Shown in pieces: positions 16,509 through 25,228 of a stretch of 64,000 bases of DNA. Under the pieces are notes generated by a model. That model was not told the origin of the DNA. It made no database searches and worked only from the letters and a program-made list of their open reading frames with translations. Position 1 is the stretch's first letter; each line of letters begins with the position of its first letter. This DNA comes from Qiania dongpingensis (GTDB taxonomy: Bacteria > Bacillota > Clostridia > Lachnospirales > Lachnospiraceae), in contig NZ_CP060634.1 of NCBI RefSeq assembly GCF_014337195.1, forward strand, positions 1,240,001 through 1,304,000, written 5' to 3'. The position numbers and the translations under genes were made by a program.

Positions 16509-17855
16509 TTACAGAACTGACACTGCACAATACACTCTGCCGGTGTTCAGGCCGGAGATTCCGATACCGTGCTGCTCATCGATTGCGTGGATAATCTGGC
16601 CTCCGCCGATATACATAGCCACATGATAAATGCTTCCGCCGTTTGCGTAGAAGATCAAATCGCCGGGCTGCAAATCGCCAACGGAAATCTGTCTTCCTGC
16701 GCCTGCCTGAGAACGGGACGTTCTGGGAAGGCTGATACCAAAGTGAGCGTACACTCCTCTGGTAAAACCAGAGCAATCCGTACCGCCTGTCAGACTGTTT
16801 CCTCCATATACATAAGGGTTGCCGACAAACTGCTTCGCATATGCAACGACTGCACTTCTGGTAGCATTGGAAACCGCCTCCGTGGGAGCTTCTTTCTCGG
16901 GAGCTTTTGTCTCCTTCTTAGTCGTCTCTTCCTCGGTCTTCTTCTCTGTTTCCGTTGCTTTCTGGGTATCCTTCTTTTCGGTTTCCCTTTCTGTCTGTGC
17001 CTCGGTCTCTGCTTTTTCAAGCGCTTCCTCTGCTTTTCTGGCTTCTTCCGCCAGTCTGGCTTCTTCTTCCAGCTTTGCTTTTTCTTCTTCCAGGGAAATC
17101 GCTTTATCAAACTTCACATATGTATTTACATACTGTTTCGCCACATAACCGGTGATATAATTTCCATCGTCATCCTGCCCAAGGGAAAGCTTTACGAAAT
17201 CCCCTTCCTGATCAACAACGGTATATGTATCGCCCTGCCACAGGGTATCGATCACCTCACTGTCGGTATTCGCCTCCGAACGGAGCCTCAGGCCGCCTTC
17301 GGATACTTCACAGAAGCTCTTGCCAATCTTCATGGCCACCTGCTCAGCTTCATCTCCAGTCACAAAGTAATCTGCTTTTATGTATCCTTCCACACTGCCG
17401 GACTGAATCTTATACCAGGTACCGTCCTCCCGTTCTACCGTCTCTTCAATGGTAGCGGCGCAGTTGTTATAAATCTTTCCTACAATCTCCGCATCGGTAT
17501 TGGCATCGGACCTGATATTTACATATCCCTCATCGGTGCCCACCTGAGATACTGCAATATTTGCATAAGGAGAAACTTCCTTCGGCTGAGCTTCCGTCTC
17601 AGGAGCCTCAGTCTCAGCTGCCGCTGTCTGCGGAACTGTCGGAGCGGATGCCGCTTCAACAGGATTTTTCAGATAATCCTTAAGCTCTACCTCCGGATTT
17701 GCCGTTCCCGCATAAAAATTATTCATTGCTACGGAAATGCCTGCCACTGCAGAATCAATTTCTACTTTATTCGCAGCATTGATGGAAGACGTCCCCGCTA
17801 TCAACACGGATGCGCACATACAACCGATTGTGACCACAATCCTGTTTTTTCTCAT
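16509..17855 (-). CDS. Secreted SH3-domain NlpC/P60 peptidoglycan hydrolase
   Basis: The 448-residue exported protein starts at ATG 17855 behind GGAGG. A signal peptide (about 1-27) is followed by two SH3 repeats (about 105-165 and 178-245; YVNIRSDAN, GLRLRSEAN). A strongly charged E/K/T-rich, probably helical, linker spans about 250-330. The C-terminal NlpC/P60 domain (about 335-448) has catalytic Cys in GGTDCSGFTRGVY and His in IYHVAMYIGG. It should cut the stem peptide (endopeptidase) and help wall turnover or cell separation. It is a paralogue of the truncated gene at 1-945 and shares that gene's promoter layout and WalR-like box. Confidence 0.93.
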   Translation of the reverse strand: MRKNRIVVTIGCMCASVLIAGTSSINAANKVEIDSAVAGISVAMNNFYAGTANPEVELKDYLKNPVEAASAPTVPQTAAAETEAPETEAQPKEVSPYANIAVSQVGTDEGYVNIRSDANTDAEIVGKIYNNCAATIEETVEREDGTWYKIQSGSVEGYIKADYFVTGDEAEQVAMKIGKSFCEVSEGGLRLRSEANTDSEVIDTLWQGDTYTVVDQEGDFVKLSLGQDDDGNYITGYVAKQYVNTYVKFDKAISLEEEKAKLEEEARLAEEARKAEEALEKAETEAQTERETEKKDTQKATETEKKTEEETTKKETKAPEKEAPTEAVSNATRSAVVAYAKQFVGNPYVYGGNSLTGGTDCSGFTRGVYAHFGISLPRTSRSQAGAGRQISVGDLQPGDLIFYANGGSIYHVAMYIGGGQIIHAIDEQHGIGISGLNTGRVYCAVSVL

Positions 17856-17891
17856 ATACTTAACCTCCAGTGTTTTTCAACTGTCCCATTT

Positions 17892-17946
17892 GTTACAAAT
17901 TTGTTACAACTGTAATCATTATAGCTTTTATGCTTGTCCATGTCAA
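17892..17946 (-). promoter_or_regulatory. Consensus promoter with perfect WalR-like box, upstream of the NlpC/P60 gene
   Basis: Minus-strand TTGACA (17941-17946), 17 bp, TATAAT (17918-17923): a full consensus sigma-A promoter. Nine bases after the -10 is TGTAAC-AAATT-TGTAAC (17892-17908), an exact match to TGTWAH-N5-TGTWAH, the WalR (YycF) site known from low-GC Gram-positives. Confidence 0.75.
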
Positions 17947-18286
17947 CCATATTCCGGAAAAGATATTGCCAAATCTTTCCTGTCCGCCGGCATTTCCAGC
18001 ATTTTTGTAACATCTTCGTTATATTTTTGTGAAGTTTATAATATACCCCACATGACATAGATTATACCAATTATTATATACTATGTCAATAATTTTGTAA
18101 TAATTTCTCAGCATATGATATATTTCCCCTTGAAATTTTCTATTATGACATTTTTCGGTATCACAAATTAAAAAAAGACTTTCCTGTTACATTCGTTACA
18201 TAAATTTAAAGGATTCTTTGATTCTGACTAAAAGAATGGCCAAACCGCTTTGGACGTGATAAAATGCGGAATAAGAGGGGATCGAT
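17947..18286. other. AT-rich intergenic region before the flavin-binding gene
   Basis: No gene is apparent. A possible extended -10 for the downstream plus-strand gene is TGATAAAAT (18257-18265). Another pair of GTTACA half sites spaced by 3 bp is at about 18186-18200. Otherwise I see only AT-rich sequence. Confidence 0.4.
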
Positions 18287-18709
18287 ATGAGAGATGCAGA
18301 AAAAACGATCGGGAATCTGATCGACAAACAGAGTGTAGCATATATAAGCTCCATAGATGATGATGGATTTCCAAATACAAAAGCCATGCTCCCGCCCAGG
18401 AAACGGGAAAACATAAAGACCTTTTATTTTACTACCAATACTTCATCCATGCGTGCGGCACAATTTCGAAAAAATCCAAAAGCGTGTATTTATTTCTGTG
18501 ACAAACGATTTTTCAGAGGAGTCATGCTGATCGGAAACATGGAAGTCCTGGAGGACAGCAGGAGTAAGGAAATGATATGGAGAGAAGGAGACACGATGTA
18601 TTATCCAAAGGGCGTTACAGATCCGGATTACTGTGTTCTCCGGTTCACCGCTTCCAAAGGACGCTATTACAGTCATTTCAAATCAGAAACTTTCTCCATT
18701 GAGGAATAA
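18287..18709 (+). CDS. Pyridoxamine 5'-phosphate oxidase-like flavin/heme-binding protein
   Basis: A 140-residue single-domain split-barrel protein of the PNPOx-like (general stress protein 26-type) family. Visible are the first strands VAYISSIDDDGFPNTKAMLP, the flavin-phosphate region FYFTTNTSSMRAAQFRKNPKACIYF, and RGVMLIGNMEVLED. Too short and divergent for a true PdxH, so probably an FMN- or F420-like-binding oxidoreductase or stress protein of unknown substrate. It is transcribed alone on the plus strand, preceded by AGAGGGG 6 bp before ATG. It converges on the GyrI-like gene with only 5 bp between stops. Confidence 0.8.
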   Translation: MRDAEKTIGNLIDKQSVAYISSIDDDGFPNTKAMLPPRKRENIKTFYFTTNTSSMRAAQFRKNPKACIYFCDKRFFRGVMLIGNMEVLEDSRSKEMIWREGDTMYYPKGVTDPDYCVLRFTASKGRYYSHFKSETFSIEE

Positions 18710-18714
18710 CATTT

Positions 18715-19221
18715 TCAGGCCTGCTTTTTCTTAACCCCAATCCATACTTCAGCCAGTCCGTCTTCTCCATAATACTCGATATCTGGCGCGCCGGATTTCA
18801 TCCTGCCCGTCAGATATCCTGAGTTAAGCGGCCGATAGCCGGATCTGGGAAGCCATTTCGTGATTGCCTGGGCTTCTGTTTTACCGATGGTTTCTATTGT
18901 ACAGGGAAATACAGCCCAGGTCATGGCCGGCACCATATATTCCTCCAAGTCTCCCGTTATCTCTTTGCCGCTTGAAACTGCTATAAAATGTATGAATGTC
19001 CGGGAGTCTTCCTCATCCGTATTATATATGCTGATACCGAAAAGCCCGTACGGCTCCCGGTCCATCAAGGGCAGCAGCGTGTCCTTTTGATTTCCATTAT
19101 GGAATTCCGCCCACTGAAGCGGAATCGTTTTTCTTCCTTCTTTCTTTCTGTTGGTAGTCCTTACCGCGTATCCGATCACACGAAAACTGTCTCTTTCTTC
19201 AATTCTGAATGGCGTTTCCAT
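18715..19221 (-). CDS. GyrI-like/AraC effector-binding domain protein
   Basis: A 168-residue stand-alone small-molecule-binding domain. It begins FRIEERDSFRVIGYAVRTTN, typical of GyrI/Rob C-terminal domains, and includes LFGISIYNTDEEDSRTFIHFIAV and MTWAVFPCTIETIGKTEAQAI. The start at ATG 19221 (METPFRIE) is chosen because AAGGAGGAG precedes it; an upstream in-frame start at 19308 would run into the AraC gene. It follows the AraC regulator by about 60 bp and shares its C-terminal domain type, including NTWAVF/MTWAVF and a closing W-I motif. It may bind the same ligand. No catalytic function can be assigned. Confidence 0.75.
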   Translation of the reverse strand: METPFRIEERDSFRVIGYAVRTTNRKKEGRKTIPLQWAEFHNGNQKDTLLPLMDREPYGLFGISIYNTDEEDSRTFIHFIAVSSGKEITGDLEEYMVPAMTWAVFPCTIETIGKTEAQAITKWLPRSGYRPLNSGYLTGRMKSGAPDIEYYGEDGLAEVWIGVKKKQA

Positions 19222-19280
19222 CTGGCTCCTCCTTTTGCCTGTTGCAGTTCGATTCTTTTTGGTATTTTCAGTAACCTTTG

Positions 19281-20144
19281 TCAGTCCTCCTCTACGATCG
19301 GTATCCATATCTGGCTGATATAGTCCTCACAGTAAGAGACCCCGTCGCTGTACCATTCCAGCTCGGGGCAGTCGGCATGTTTAAACGGATATTGAGAAAT
19401 CCACTCTTCCTCCAGGTACTTCCAGCCGTTCCGGACCGCCTGCGGGACGGCGCCTCTGCAGTCAAATACAGCCCACGTATTTTGGGGAAGCACGGTTTCT
19501 GCAAATCCTTCCGGAACAGCGTGAACCGTATTCACCATTATGGAATACACCGCCGCCCCCTTCTCTCTCCCGGCTCCGCCGAACAATCCAAATATCCCTT
19601 TTGGGGTACCTGTGTCTATAGCGATCAAATCTGAAAAGGTCCCTTCTCTTTGGCATTCACTCCAGAACTTCAGAATTCTTCTTCCATTTTCTTCATCATC
19701 TCCAGAAAGCCGAATCCTCTTCCCTACCAGCCGAAGTTCCGGTTTTTGTTCAATCCTCCAGGAATATTTCTGTTTCACTGAAATCCGCAGCTTAGGATGC
19801 ACTCGCAGCTCCGCGGATATGGCCCTGGCTTCCTTTGGAGTAATTCCGTGAAACTGCTGAAAAGCTTTTGTGAACGAGGTAGGAGAATCATATCCATATT
19901 TATAGCTCAGATCGATTATTTTCATATTTGTGCTTTTCAGATCATATCCGGCTAAAGTCAGCTTCCGGAATCGAACATATTCGGCAAAGCTGATGCCATT
20001 CATATACGAAAAAACCTTCTGGAAAAAATCAAAAGAACAGCCGGCGATCCGCGCGATCTCTTCCTTATCAACGGATTCTTCTTTCCTCTGCAGATAGTGT
20101 TCCACATAATCGACGATCATCTGTAGTTTTTCATTCCATTCCAT
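19281..20144 (-). CDS. AraC-family transcriptional regulator with GyrI-like effector domain
   Basis: In the 287 residues an N-terminal double helix-turn-helix (about 5-105; EIARIAGCSFDFFQKVFSYM and DLSYKYGYDSPTSFTKAFQQFHG) precedes a C-terminal GyrI-like ligand domain (about 125-287; PELRLVGKRIRL, TPKGIFGLFGG, NTWAVFDCRG). This is the MarA/Rob-like order used by multidrug and stress regulators. ATG 20144 follows GAGGAG. It is followed by the stand-alone GyrI-like gene, with which it is probably cotranscribed. The target is unknown. Confidence 0.87.
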   Translation of the reverse strand: MEWNEKLQMIVDYVEHYLQRKEESVDKEEIARIAGCSFDFFQKVFSYMNGISFAEYVRFRKLTLAGYDLKSTNMKIIDLSYKYGYDSPTSFTKAFQQFHGITPKEARAISAELRVHPKLRISVKQKYSWRIEQKPELRLVGKRIRLSGDDEENGRRILKFWSECQREGTFSDLIAIDTGTPKGIFGLFGGAGREKGAAVYSIMVNTVHAVPEGFAETVLPQNTWAVFDCRGAVPQAVRNGWKYLEEEWISQYPFKHADCPELEWYSDGVSYCEDYISQIWIPIVEED

Positions 20145-20259
20145 GGCCAGCTCCTCTCATCTAGTATGTGCTTATTCTACCATTTAAACATCATACTTTC
20201 CTCTCATATTACGTACTGACAGGATAGGAAAGATAATCATGATACAAAATACTTTTTGG

Positions 20260-20930
20260 AATCATTCTTTGTAAGCTCCGATCAAACTCCAGTTAAACGC
20301 CGGCAGAAGTTCCGGACCGTCACGATTTCGGTTCGCTGGCGATGCAGGGACCGCTTTATCCCCGCTCCAGAAGTACCGCTCACATGTCGACCGAAAATCC
20401 TGATGATTTTCCGTCTCCGGTTCGCTCAGAAACGAAATCGGTATTTTTCGTTTCTGCCCCCCTCCGTCTGGGGAACACCGGTCTCTGCCCTGCAGCGCTC
20501 ACCTTTAGGCCGGTCCGTAATCTTCCCGCCGGCGTCCTGCATGCCGCATCACATTGGATAAACTTTATTACTTAGATTCCAGAAAAGAATTGGACATCCA
20601 CACAGCCCGCGCGCCTAAAGGCTGCGGGCTGTGGTGGGCCGCCCCAATGGCCTTGGAAACAAATGAGCGCTTATTTCGGTGCGGAAGAAAGAACAAGAGG
20701 AAGGATCCGATTCCATCGTAAGGTGAGCGCCGCAAAGGCGTTAGCAGGATCTTCCCGGCCGCAGGGAGGTAAAAACCGAATTTCATGCAGGTTTTTATTG
20801 GAATCTGACATGGAAAAATATCGATTTATCCATGTCAGTTGGAAAGGACCGACCGGAGGCCGTAAAAATCCTGGTTACGGCTGCCAGCGAGCCGCCTGGA
20901 TGGAATCGGATTTCTTCTTGTTCCATCTAA
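20260..20930 (+). ncRNA. Candidate large structured RNA or inverted-repeat element (gene-free)
   Basis: This 670-bp stretch has no convincing gene but many exact inverted repeats: an 11-bp stem 20427-20437/20446-20456, a 10-bp stem 20601-20610/20624-20633, an 8-bp stem 20770-20777/20790-20797, a 10-bp stem 20805-20814/20829-20838 and a 7-bp stem 20859-20865/20875-20881. A longer stem pairs 20691-20717 with 20899-20923 (12 bp perfect, then a small bulge, then about 12 bp with one G-T pair) and encloses the last three hairpins as a multibranch. The loop of the second hairpin (20613-20621) is complementary to 20502-20510, a possible pseudoknot. The G-T pair fits RNA read on the plus strand. No clear promoter or terminator was found. 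Confidence 0.45.
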
Positions 20931-20977
20931 TTGATTAAGATAAATTTGTTTCAACGATATTCAAAGGTATACTATTC

Positions 20978-22387
20978 TTATCCGGCTGCGAATCCTACGA
21001 TCAGATACGCGATCACAGCCAGGGTTCCGCAGATCAGGGAATAAGGCAGCTGTGTCTTCACATGATCCAGGTGGTCGGACGCAGAGCCCATGGACGAAAG
21101 GATCGTCGTATCAGAAAGGGGAGAACAATGGTCCCCAAACACTCCGCCGCCTGCCACTGCCGCGAATACCGCTGCCACAATGGTGTTCAGCTCTCCTCCT
21201 GTGATGCTGAAAGCCAGAGGAAGCGCGATCGGCATGCAGATGGCAAACGTCCCCCAGGAGGAGCCGGTGGCAAATGCCATCACAGATGCCACGATAAAGA
21301 TGATCGCCGGCAGAAGATGAGGCGTCATAAAACCTTCGCACAGGGAAATGATATAATTTGCCGTTCCCATCTGCTTGCTCAGGGAATTCACCGAATAGGC
21401 CAGCGCAAGGAGAACGATGGCAGGAAGCGCGCCTTTAATGCCGTTCATAAAAGTATCCATGACCTCCTTAAACGGAATCCCCTGTATCATCATACTGACA
21501 GTCATAAAGATGACCACAAACAAAAACGCTTCCATTGTCTTCGCCGATTTGAACGCAATGTAGGTCCCCAAGGCCATGGTAATGATCATCAGGACCGGCA
21601 GCAGGAAGTTTAAAAACACCCTGGGTTTAAATCCGGGATACGGCTCCATTTCAGTCAGCTCCTTGCCGATCAGCGGCGTCGCGCCGTCCGCGATGACCTT
21701 CCCCTCTTCCATGGCGCGCTTCTCTGCTTTCTTCATGGGGCCGAAGTCCTTGATGATTCCCGAACCGATCAGTCCCACAAATACAACGGCGATCAGCGCG
21801 TAGAAATTGAAAGGAATCGCTTTCAGGAACAGCGCCGCACCGTCCGCATCCGTAGCAATACAGCCTACGCCTACCGCCAGGCCGCTTAAATAAGCAGCCC
21901 ATCCGGTGATGGGCACCAGCACGCTGACCGGCGCGGATGTAGAATCCGCTATGTACGCCAGCTTTTCCCTGGATACCCGTGCTTTGTCTGTGATGCTCCT
22001 CATGGTGCAGCCGACAAACAGCGGGCTGAAGGAATCGCTGAAGTATACGAACATACCGAGAACCCACGCCATCAATTGGGCGCCGCGCCGGCTCAGATGC
22101 TTGTCGTGCACCCACTGAGAAAAACCTTGTATGGCGCCGGTCTTTTGAAAATAGGCTACCAGGATACCGATGAAGGTATTCAATAGCATCACCCAGGAAA
22201 AGCTTGTGGTGCCGAGACTTTCTTTAAGAAGCGTGGGAAAGCCCAAAAGCCCCTGTCCGGCCAGCAGCGTACCGGTGATACACGCAATGGCAAGGGACAC
22301 GATGGTATTCCGCGTCACAAAGGACAGTACGATCGCAAGAATGGCCGGGATTATGGATATGAATCCCATGTTGATGATTTCTTCCAT
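20978..22387 (-). CDS. nhaC: Na+/H+ antiporter, NhaC family
   Basis: A 469-residue polytopic membrane protein with about 11-12 hydrophobic segments. It shows NhaC-type text such as MAWVLGMFVYFSDSFSPLFVGCTMRSI, DSTSAPVSVLVPITGWAAYLSG, FATGSSWGTFAICMPIA and GGGVFGDHCSPLSDTTILSS (quoted in parts). It would exchange external protons for cytosolic sodium, or for an organic acid as in malate/lactate NhaC relatives. It starts at ATG 22387 behind GAGGAGAG and follows the alanine dehydrogenase gene by 159 bp on the same strand. With the sodium-dependent symporter gene upstream, it could recycle the sodium that enters with an amino acid. Confidence 0.88.
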   Translation of the reverse strand: MEEIINMGFISIIPAILAIVLSFVTRNTIVSLAIACITGTLLAGQGLLGFPTLLKESLGTTSFSWVMLLNTFIGILVAYFQKTGAIQGFSQWVHDKHLSRRGAQLMAWVLGMFVYFSDSFSPLFVGCTMRSITDKARVSREKLAYIADSTSAPVSVLVPITGWAAYLSGLAVGVGCIATDADGAALFLKAIPFNFYALIAVVFVGLIGSGIIKDFGPMKKAEKRAMEEGKVIADGATPLIGKELTEMEPYPGFKPRVFLNFLLPVLMIITMALGTYIAFKSAKTMEAFLFVVIFMTVSMMIQGIPFKEVMDTFMNGIKGALPAIVLLALAYSVNSLSKQMGTANYIISLCEGFMTPHLLPAIIFIVASVMAFATGSSWGTFAICMPIALPLAFSITGGELNTIVAAVFAAVAGGGVFGDHCSPLSDTTILSSMGSASDHLDHVKTQLPYSLICGTLAVIAYLIVGFAAG

Positions 22388-22546
22388 CTCTCTCCTCTTT
22401 CTCGGAAAACCGGCGGTCCGGTTCTCCCGTCTTTTTTATATTTATATAAGCAATACAGAAAGAAAGAGGGAACCCCCATCCGGCTAAAACGAGTGCCGCC
22501 GGAAAGGGATTTCCTCCTGAATACGAAACATAAACAAACTCTGCTG

Positions 22547-23731
22547 TTACTGCAGTCTGATGTCCTCAAGCGGGATAAAATTTTCGGAACGAGTCACCGT
22601 TGCAGGCGGCGCTGCATCCAATTTCTTATCCGAAATCCCGAGGATATCCTCCGGGCGGACCCAGGGGCGGTTCTGAAGGGCGCTGGTCTCTTCATGGGTC
22701 AGATATCCTTTATAAGCCGTGAGGCTCCGTCTCAAAAATCCGTCCTTTGCACAGGCCTCCGCTACTCCCTGATTCAGGATGCCTCTGAAATGGGGCAGCA
22801 CAGAAGCTGCGTATGCGACCGAAGTGGAATTGGCAATCGCTCCGGGAATATTGCTCACACAGTAATGCACGACTCCTTCTTCTATATATCTGGGATTTTC
22901 ATGGGTTGTCTCATGGAATGATTCAATGGCTCCCTGGTCATCATTGCTGATATCCACAATGACAGAGCCCTTTTCCATCAGCTTCAGCATGCTTCGGTCG
23001 ATCAGATAATCCTTGCAGCCTTTAGGCCATTTCACACAGTTTAACACCATGTCGGTCTCCGGCAGGAGCTTCGCGATGTTCTGCTTTGTGGAGATCATGG
23101 TGTTCACCTGCTCATGGTACTGGCGGCTGATGCTTCTCAGGGTACCGATATTGATGTCCATGATCGTCACCCAGGCCCCAAGGGCATGCAGCACCGAAAG
23201 AGCGGCTTGGCCTACGGTCCCTCCGCCGAGGATCAGGACTTTCATGCCAGGCGCTCCGCCCAGCCCGCTGACAAACTTCCCTTTTCCTCCGTTGATAGAA
23301 AGCATGGACTCCAGCCCCATCAGAGCCCCCTGTTTACCGGCGGCTTCACAGTTGGGTGAACCATACCGGTGGGAATCCTCCGCGGTGAATGCAATCACCT
23401 TTTTGTCCAAAAGAGCCTGTACTTCCTCCGGATGAGCCGCCGGATGAATACAGGTAAACACGATCTGGTTTTCCCGAAGCAGCTCATACTCGCAGGGTTC
23501 AAATTCCTTTACTTTTGCCAGCAGCTCGCTTCTCGCGTACATCTCCTCCGCCGTATCCACGATTTCCGCTCCGGCCTCCGCGTATGCCGCGTCCTCAAAG
23601 CCGGCTTTCTCGCCCGCGCCCTTCTGCACCAGCGCAGTATGGCCGTCTGCGACGATCGTCGCGATCTCTGACGGTGTCGCGATCACGCGGTATTCGCCGT
23701 TCTTAATGTCTTTCAATACACCAAATACCAT
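22547..23731 (-). CDS. ald: Alanine dehydrogenase
   Basis: A 394-residue NAD-dependent enzyme of the AlaDH/PNT family, reversibly deaminating L-alanine to pyruvate and ammonia in the cytosol. An N-terminal catalytic half (VLKDIKNGEYRVIATPSE, with the substrate Arg, and ALVQKGAGEKAGF) is followed by the Rossmann loop VLILGGGTVGQAALSV and the C-terminal NIPGAIANSTSVAYA. The start is ATG 23731 (MVFGVLKD): GGAGG is 8 bp away, while a GTG start 15 bp upstream would overlap that ribosome-binding site. Length is slightly over the usual 370 because of a C-terminal tail. Substrate is most likely alanine; a related amino acid cannot be excluded. Confidence 0.88.
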   Translation of the reverse strand: MVFGVLKDIKNGEYRVIATPSEIATIVADGHTALVQKGAGEKAGFEDAAYAEAGAEIVDTAEEMYARSELLAKVKEFEPCEYELLRENQIVFTCIHPAAHPEEVQALLDKKVIAFTAEDSHRYGSPNCEAAGKQGALMGLESMLSINGGKGKFVSGLGGAPGMKVLILGGGTVGQAALSVLHALGAWVTIMDINIGTLRSISRQYHEQVNTMISTKQNIAKLLPETDMVLNCVKWPKGCKDYLIDRSMLKLMEKGSVIVDISNDDQGAIESFHETTHENPRYIEEGVVHYCVSNIPGAIANSTSVAYAASVLPHFRGILNQGVAEACAKDGFLRRSLTAYKGYLTHEETSALQNRPWVRPEDILGISDKKLDAAPPATVTRSENFIPLEDIRLQ

Positions 23732-23811
23732 TTTTTTATCCTCCACATTAGACCGGCCGTCCCGGCCGCCTGTTCACCGGCGGAATGGCCTTCCCAAAAT
23801 ACGTATGTATA

Positions 23812-23840
23812 ATTCTACAACACAGGCCCTGGAATGTCAA
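23812..23840 (-). promoter_or_regulatory. Promoter of the alanine dehydrogenase gene
   Basis: Minus-strand TTGACA (23835-23840) and TAGAAT (23812-23817) with a 17-bp spacer, just after the NSS transporter stop. This makes ald (and probably nhaC) a separate transcription unit. Confidence 0.75.
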
Positions 23841-23855
23841 TAAAGCCTCTTTGCC

Positions 23856-25181
23856 TCAGCCGATCCCCTTGTACAGGAAGCCCAGGATCAGGACAATGAC
23901 TGCCAGCGGCACATAAATATATTTCGCCAGGAAACCGAAAGCGGCCGGCAAAGGCTTCTTTCTTCCCATGTCCATCTCTTCCTTAATCCTTTTGTAACCC
24001 AGAATGTAATAGATGGATACCGCTCCCAATACGGCTCCGAAGGGCACGATCACGATCGTGACAAAATCCATCCAGGAACCCACATATGCCTCGTTCTCCA
24101 GGAACAGTCCCACCGCCAGAGTGATCGCTCCGCAGAGGAGGACCGCGTTCCTCCTTTTTAGAGAAAAGCGGGTCTGCCAGCTTTCCACGACAGCCTCAAA
24201 CATATTCATCAGCGATGTGATGCCCGCGAAGGATACCGACAGGAAGAATATCACCGCGAACAGACGTCCCATGGGCATCTGACGAAAAATATTCGGCAGG
24301 GTGATGAACATCAGGGACGGGCCCCGTCCCGGCTCTATCCCAAAAGCAAATACGGCCGGCATGATGGCCAAGGCTGCCAGCAGCGCCGCCAGAGTATCAA
24401 ACACGGCAGTACGCACAGACGCCTTGGGGATATTCTCTTTTTTACTCAGATAAGATCCATAGACGATCATGCCGGAGCCTGTGATAGACAGGGAGAAAAA
24501 GGCCTGTCCCATGGCCATAACCCAGGTGTCCGCCTTCGCCAGATATTCCCATTTCGGCACAAATAAAAATTCATATCCCGCCGCGGAACCGTCCAAAAAG
24601 GCCACGCGGACCGCCAGCACGGCAAACAGCAGGAAAAATACCGGCATCAGGATCTTATTGGCCTTTTCAATTCCAGACGCCGCGTTCGCCAGCAGAATCA
24701 CTACGGTTATCACAATGACCAGCACATGCCAGGGAACACTTCCCAGATGGCCTGTCGCCTGAGCAAAATAAGCCGCCGAATCTGTATTAAGGATTGCTCC
24801 GCTCAGAGAACCCGCTATGGAACGGAGGACCCAGCCGATGATGATAGAGTAGCCGATGGCAATGCCCAAAGAGCCCATAAGCGGTATCCATCCGAGTACC
24901 TTTCCCAGCCTGCCCTTTTTTATCCTCTGCCAGCAGTGTTCATAAGCCCCCAAAGTTCCGGTCCCGGCTCTCCTGCCTATGGCAAATTCCGCTGACAGCC
25001 CCACCAGGCCAAAAAGCACGACGAACAGGAGATAGGGAATCAGGAAAGCTCCACCACCGTATTGTCCCAGGCGGTATGGAAACATCCAAATATTTCCCAA
25101 ACCCACGGCTGATCCGACGCAAGCCAGCACAAAGCCGACAGAGCTGGAAAATCCTCCATTCACATGTTTTTTTTGATTCAT
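23856..25181 (-). CDS. Sodium-dependent amino-acid symporter, NSS (SNF) family
   Basis: A 441-residue, 11-12 helix transporter of the LeuT/neurotransmitter-sodium-symporter family. The first helix shows FVLACVGSAVGLGNIWMFPY, the canonical unwound sodium- and substrate-binding site, followed by GGGAFLIPYLLF. Later SLSITGSGMIVYGSYLS and LSVSFAGITSLMNMFE carry helix 6 and 8 binding residues. It imports an amino acid with sodium. The start is ATG 25181 (MNQKKHVNGG) behind AGGGGGAG; an in-frame extension to 25274 lacks a ribosome-binding site. Proximity to alanine dehydrogenase suggests alanine or a similar small amino acid. Confidence 0.9.
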   Translation of the reverse strand: MNQKKHVNGGFSSSVGFVLACVGSAVGLGNIWMFPYRLGQYGGGAFLIPYLLFVVLFGLVGLSAEFAIGRRAGTGTLGAYEHCWQRIKKGRLGKVLGWIPLMGSLGIAIGYSIIIGWVLRSIAGSLSGAILNTDSAAYFAQATGHLGSVPWHVLVIVITVVILLANAASGIEKANKILMPVFFLLFAVLAVRVAFLDGSAAGYEFLFVPKWEYLAKADTWVMAMGQAFFSLSITGSGMIVYGSYLSKKENIPKASVRTAVFDTLAALLAALAIMPAVFAFGIEPGRGPSLMFITLPNIFRQMPMGRLFAVIFFLSVSFAGITSLMNMFEAVVESWQTRFSLKRRNAVLLCGAITLAVGLFLENEAYVGSWMDFVTIVIVPFGAVLGAVSIYYILGYKRIKEEMDMGRKKPLPAAFGFLAKYIYVPLAVIVLILGFLYKGIG

Positions 25182-25228
25182 AGCTTTACTCCCCCTAATA
25201 TAATTGATAGGTATGTATCTGACAGCAT

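Noticed and set aside
16569..17915. Open frame of 448 codons opposite the NlpC/P60 gene
   Set aside because: Low-complexity mirror of the coding strand; no start signal, and the opposite gene is clear.
17852..18058. Small minus-strand open frame upstream of the NlpC gene
   Set aside because: It covers the consensus promoter and WalR-like box and has no ribosome-binding site.
20256..20938. Several open frames of 70-100 codons in the gene-free hairpin region
   Set aside because: Rich in Arg, Pro and Ser, without ribosome-binding sites or domain motifs, and crossing the hairpin arms; treated as noncoding.
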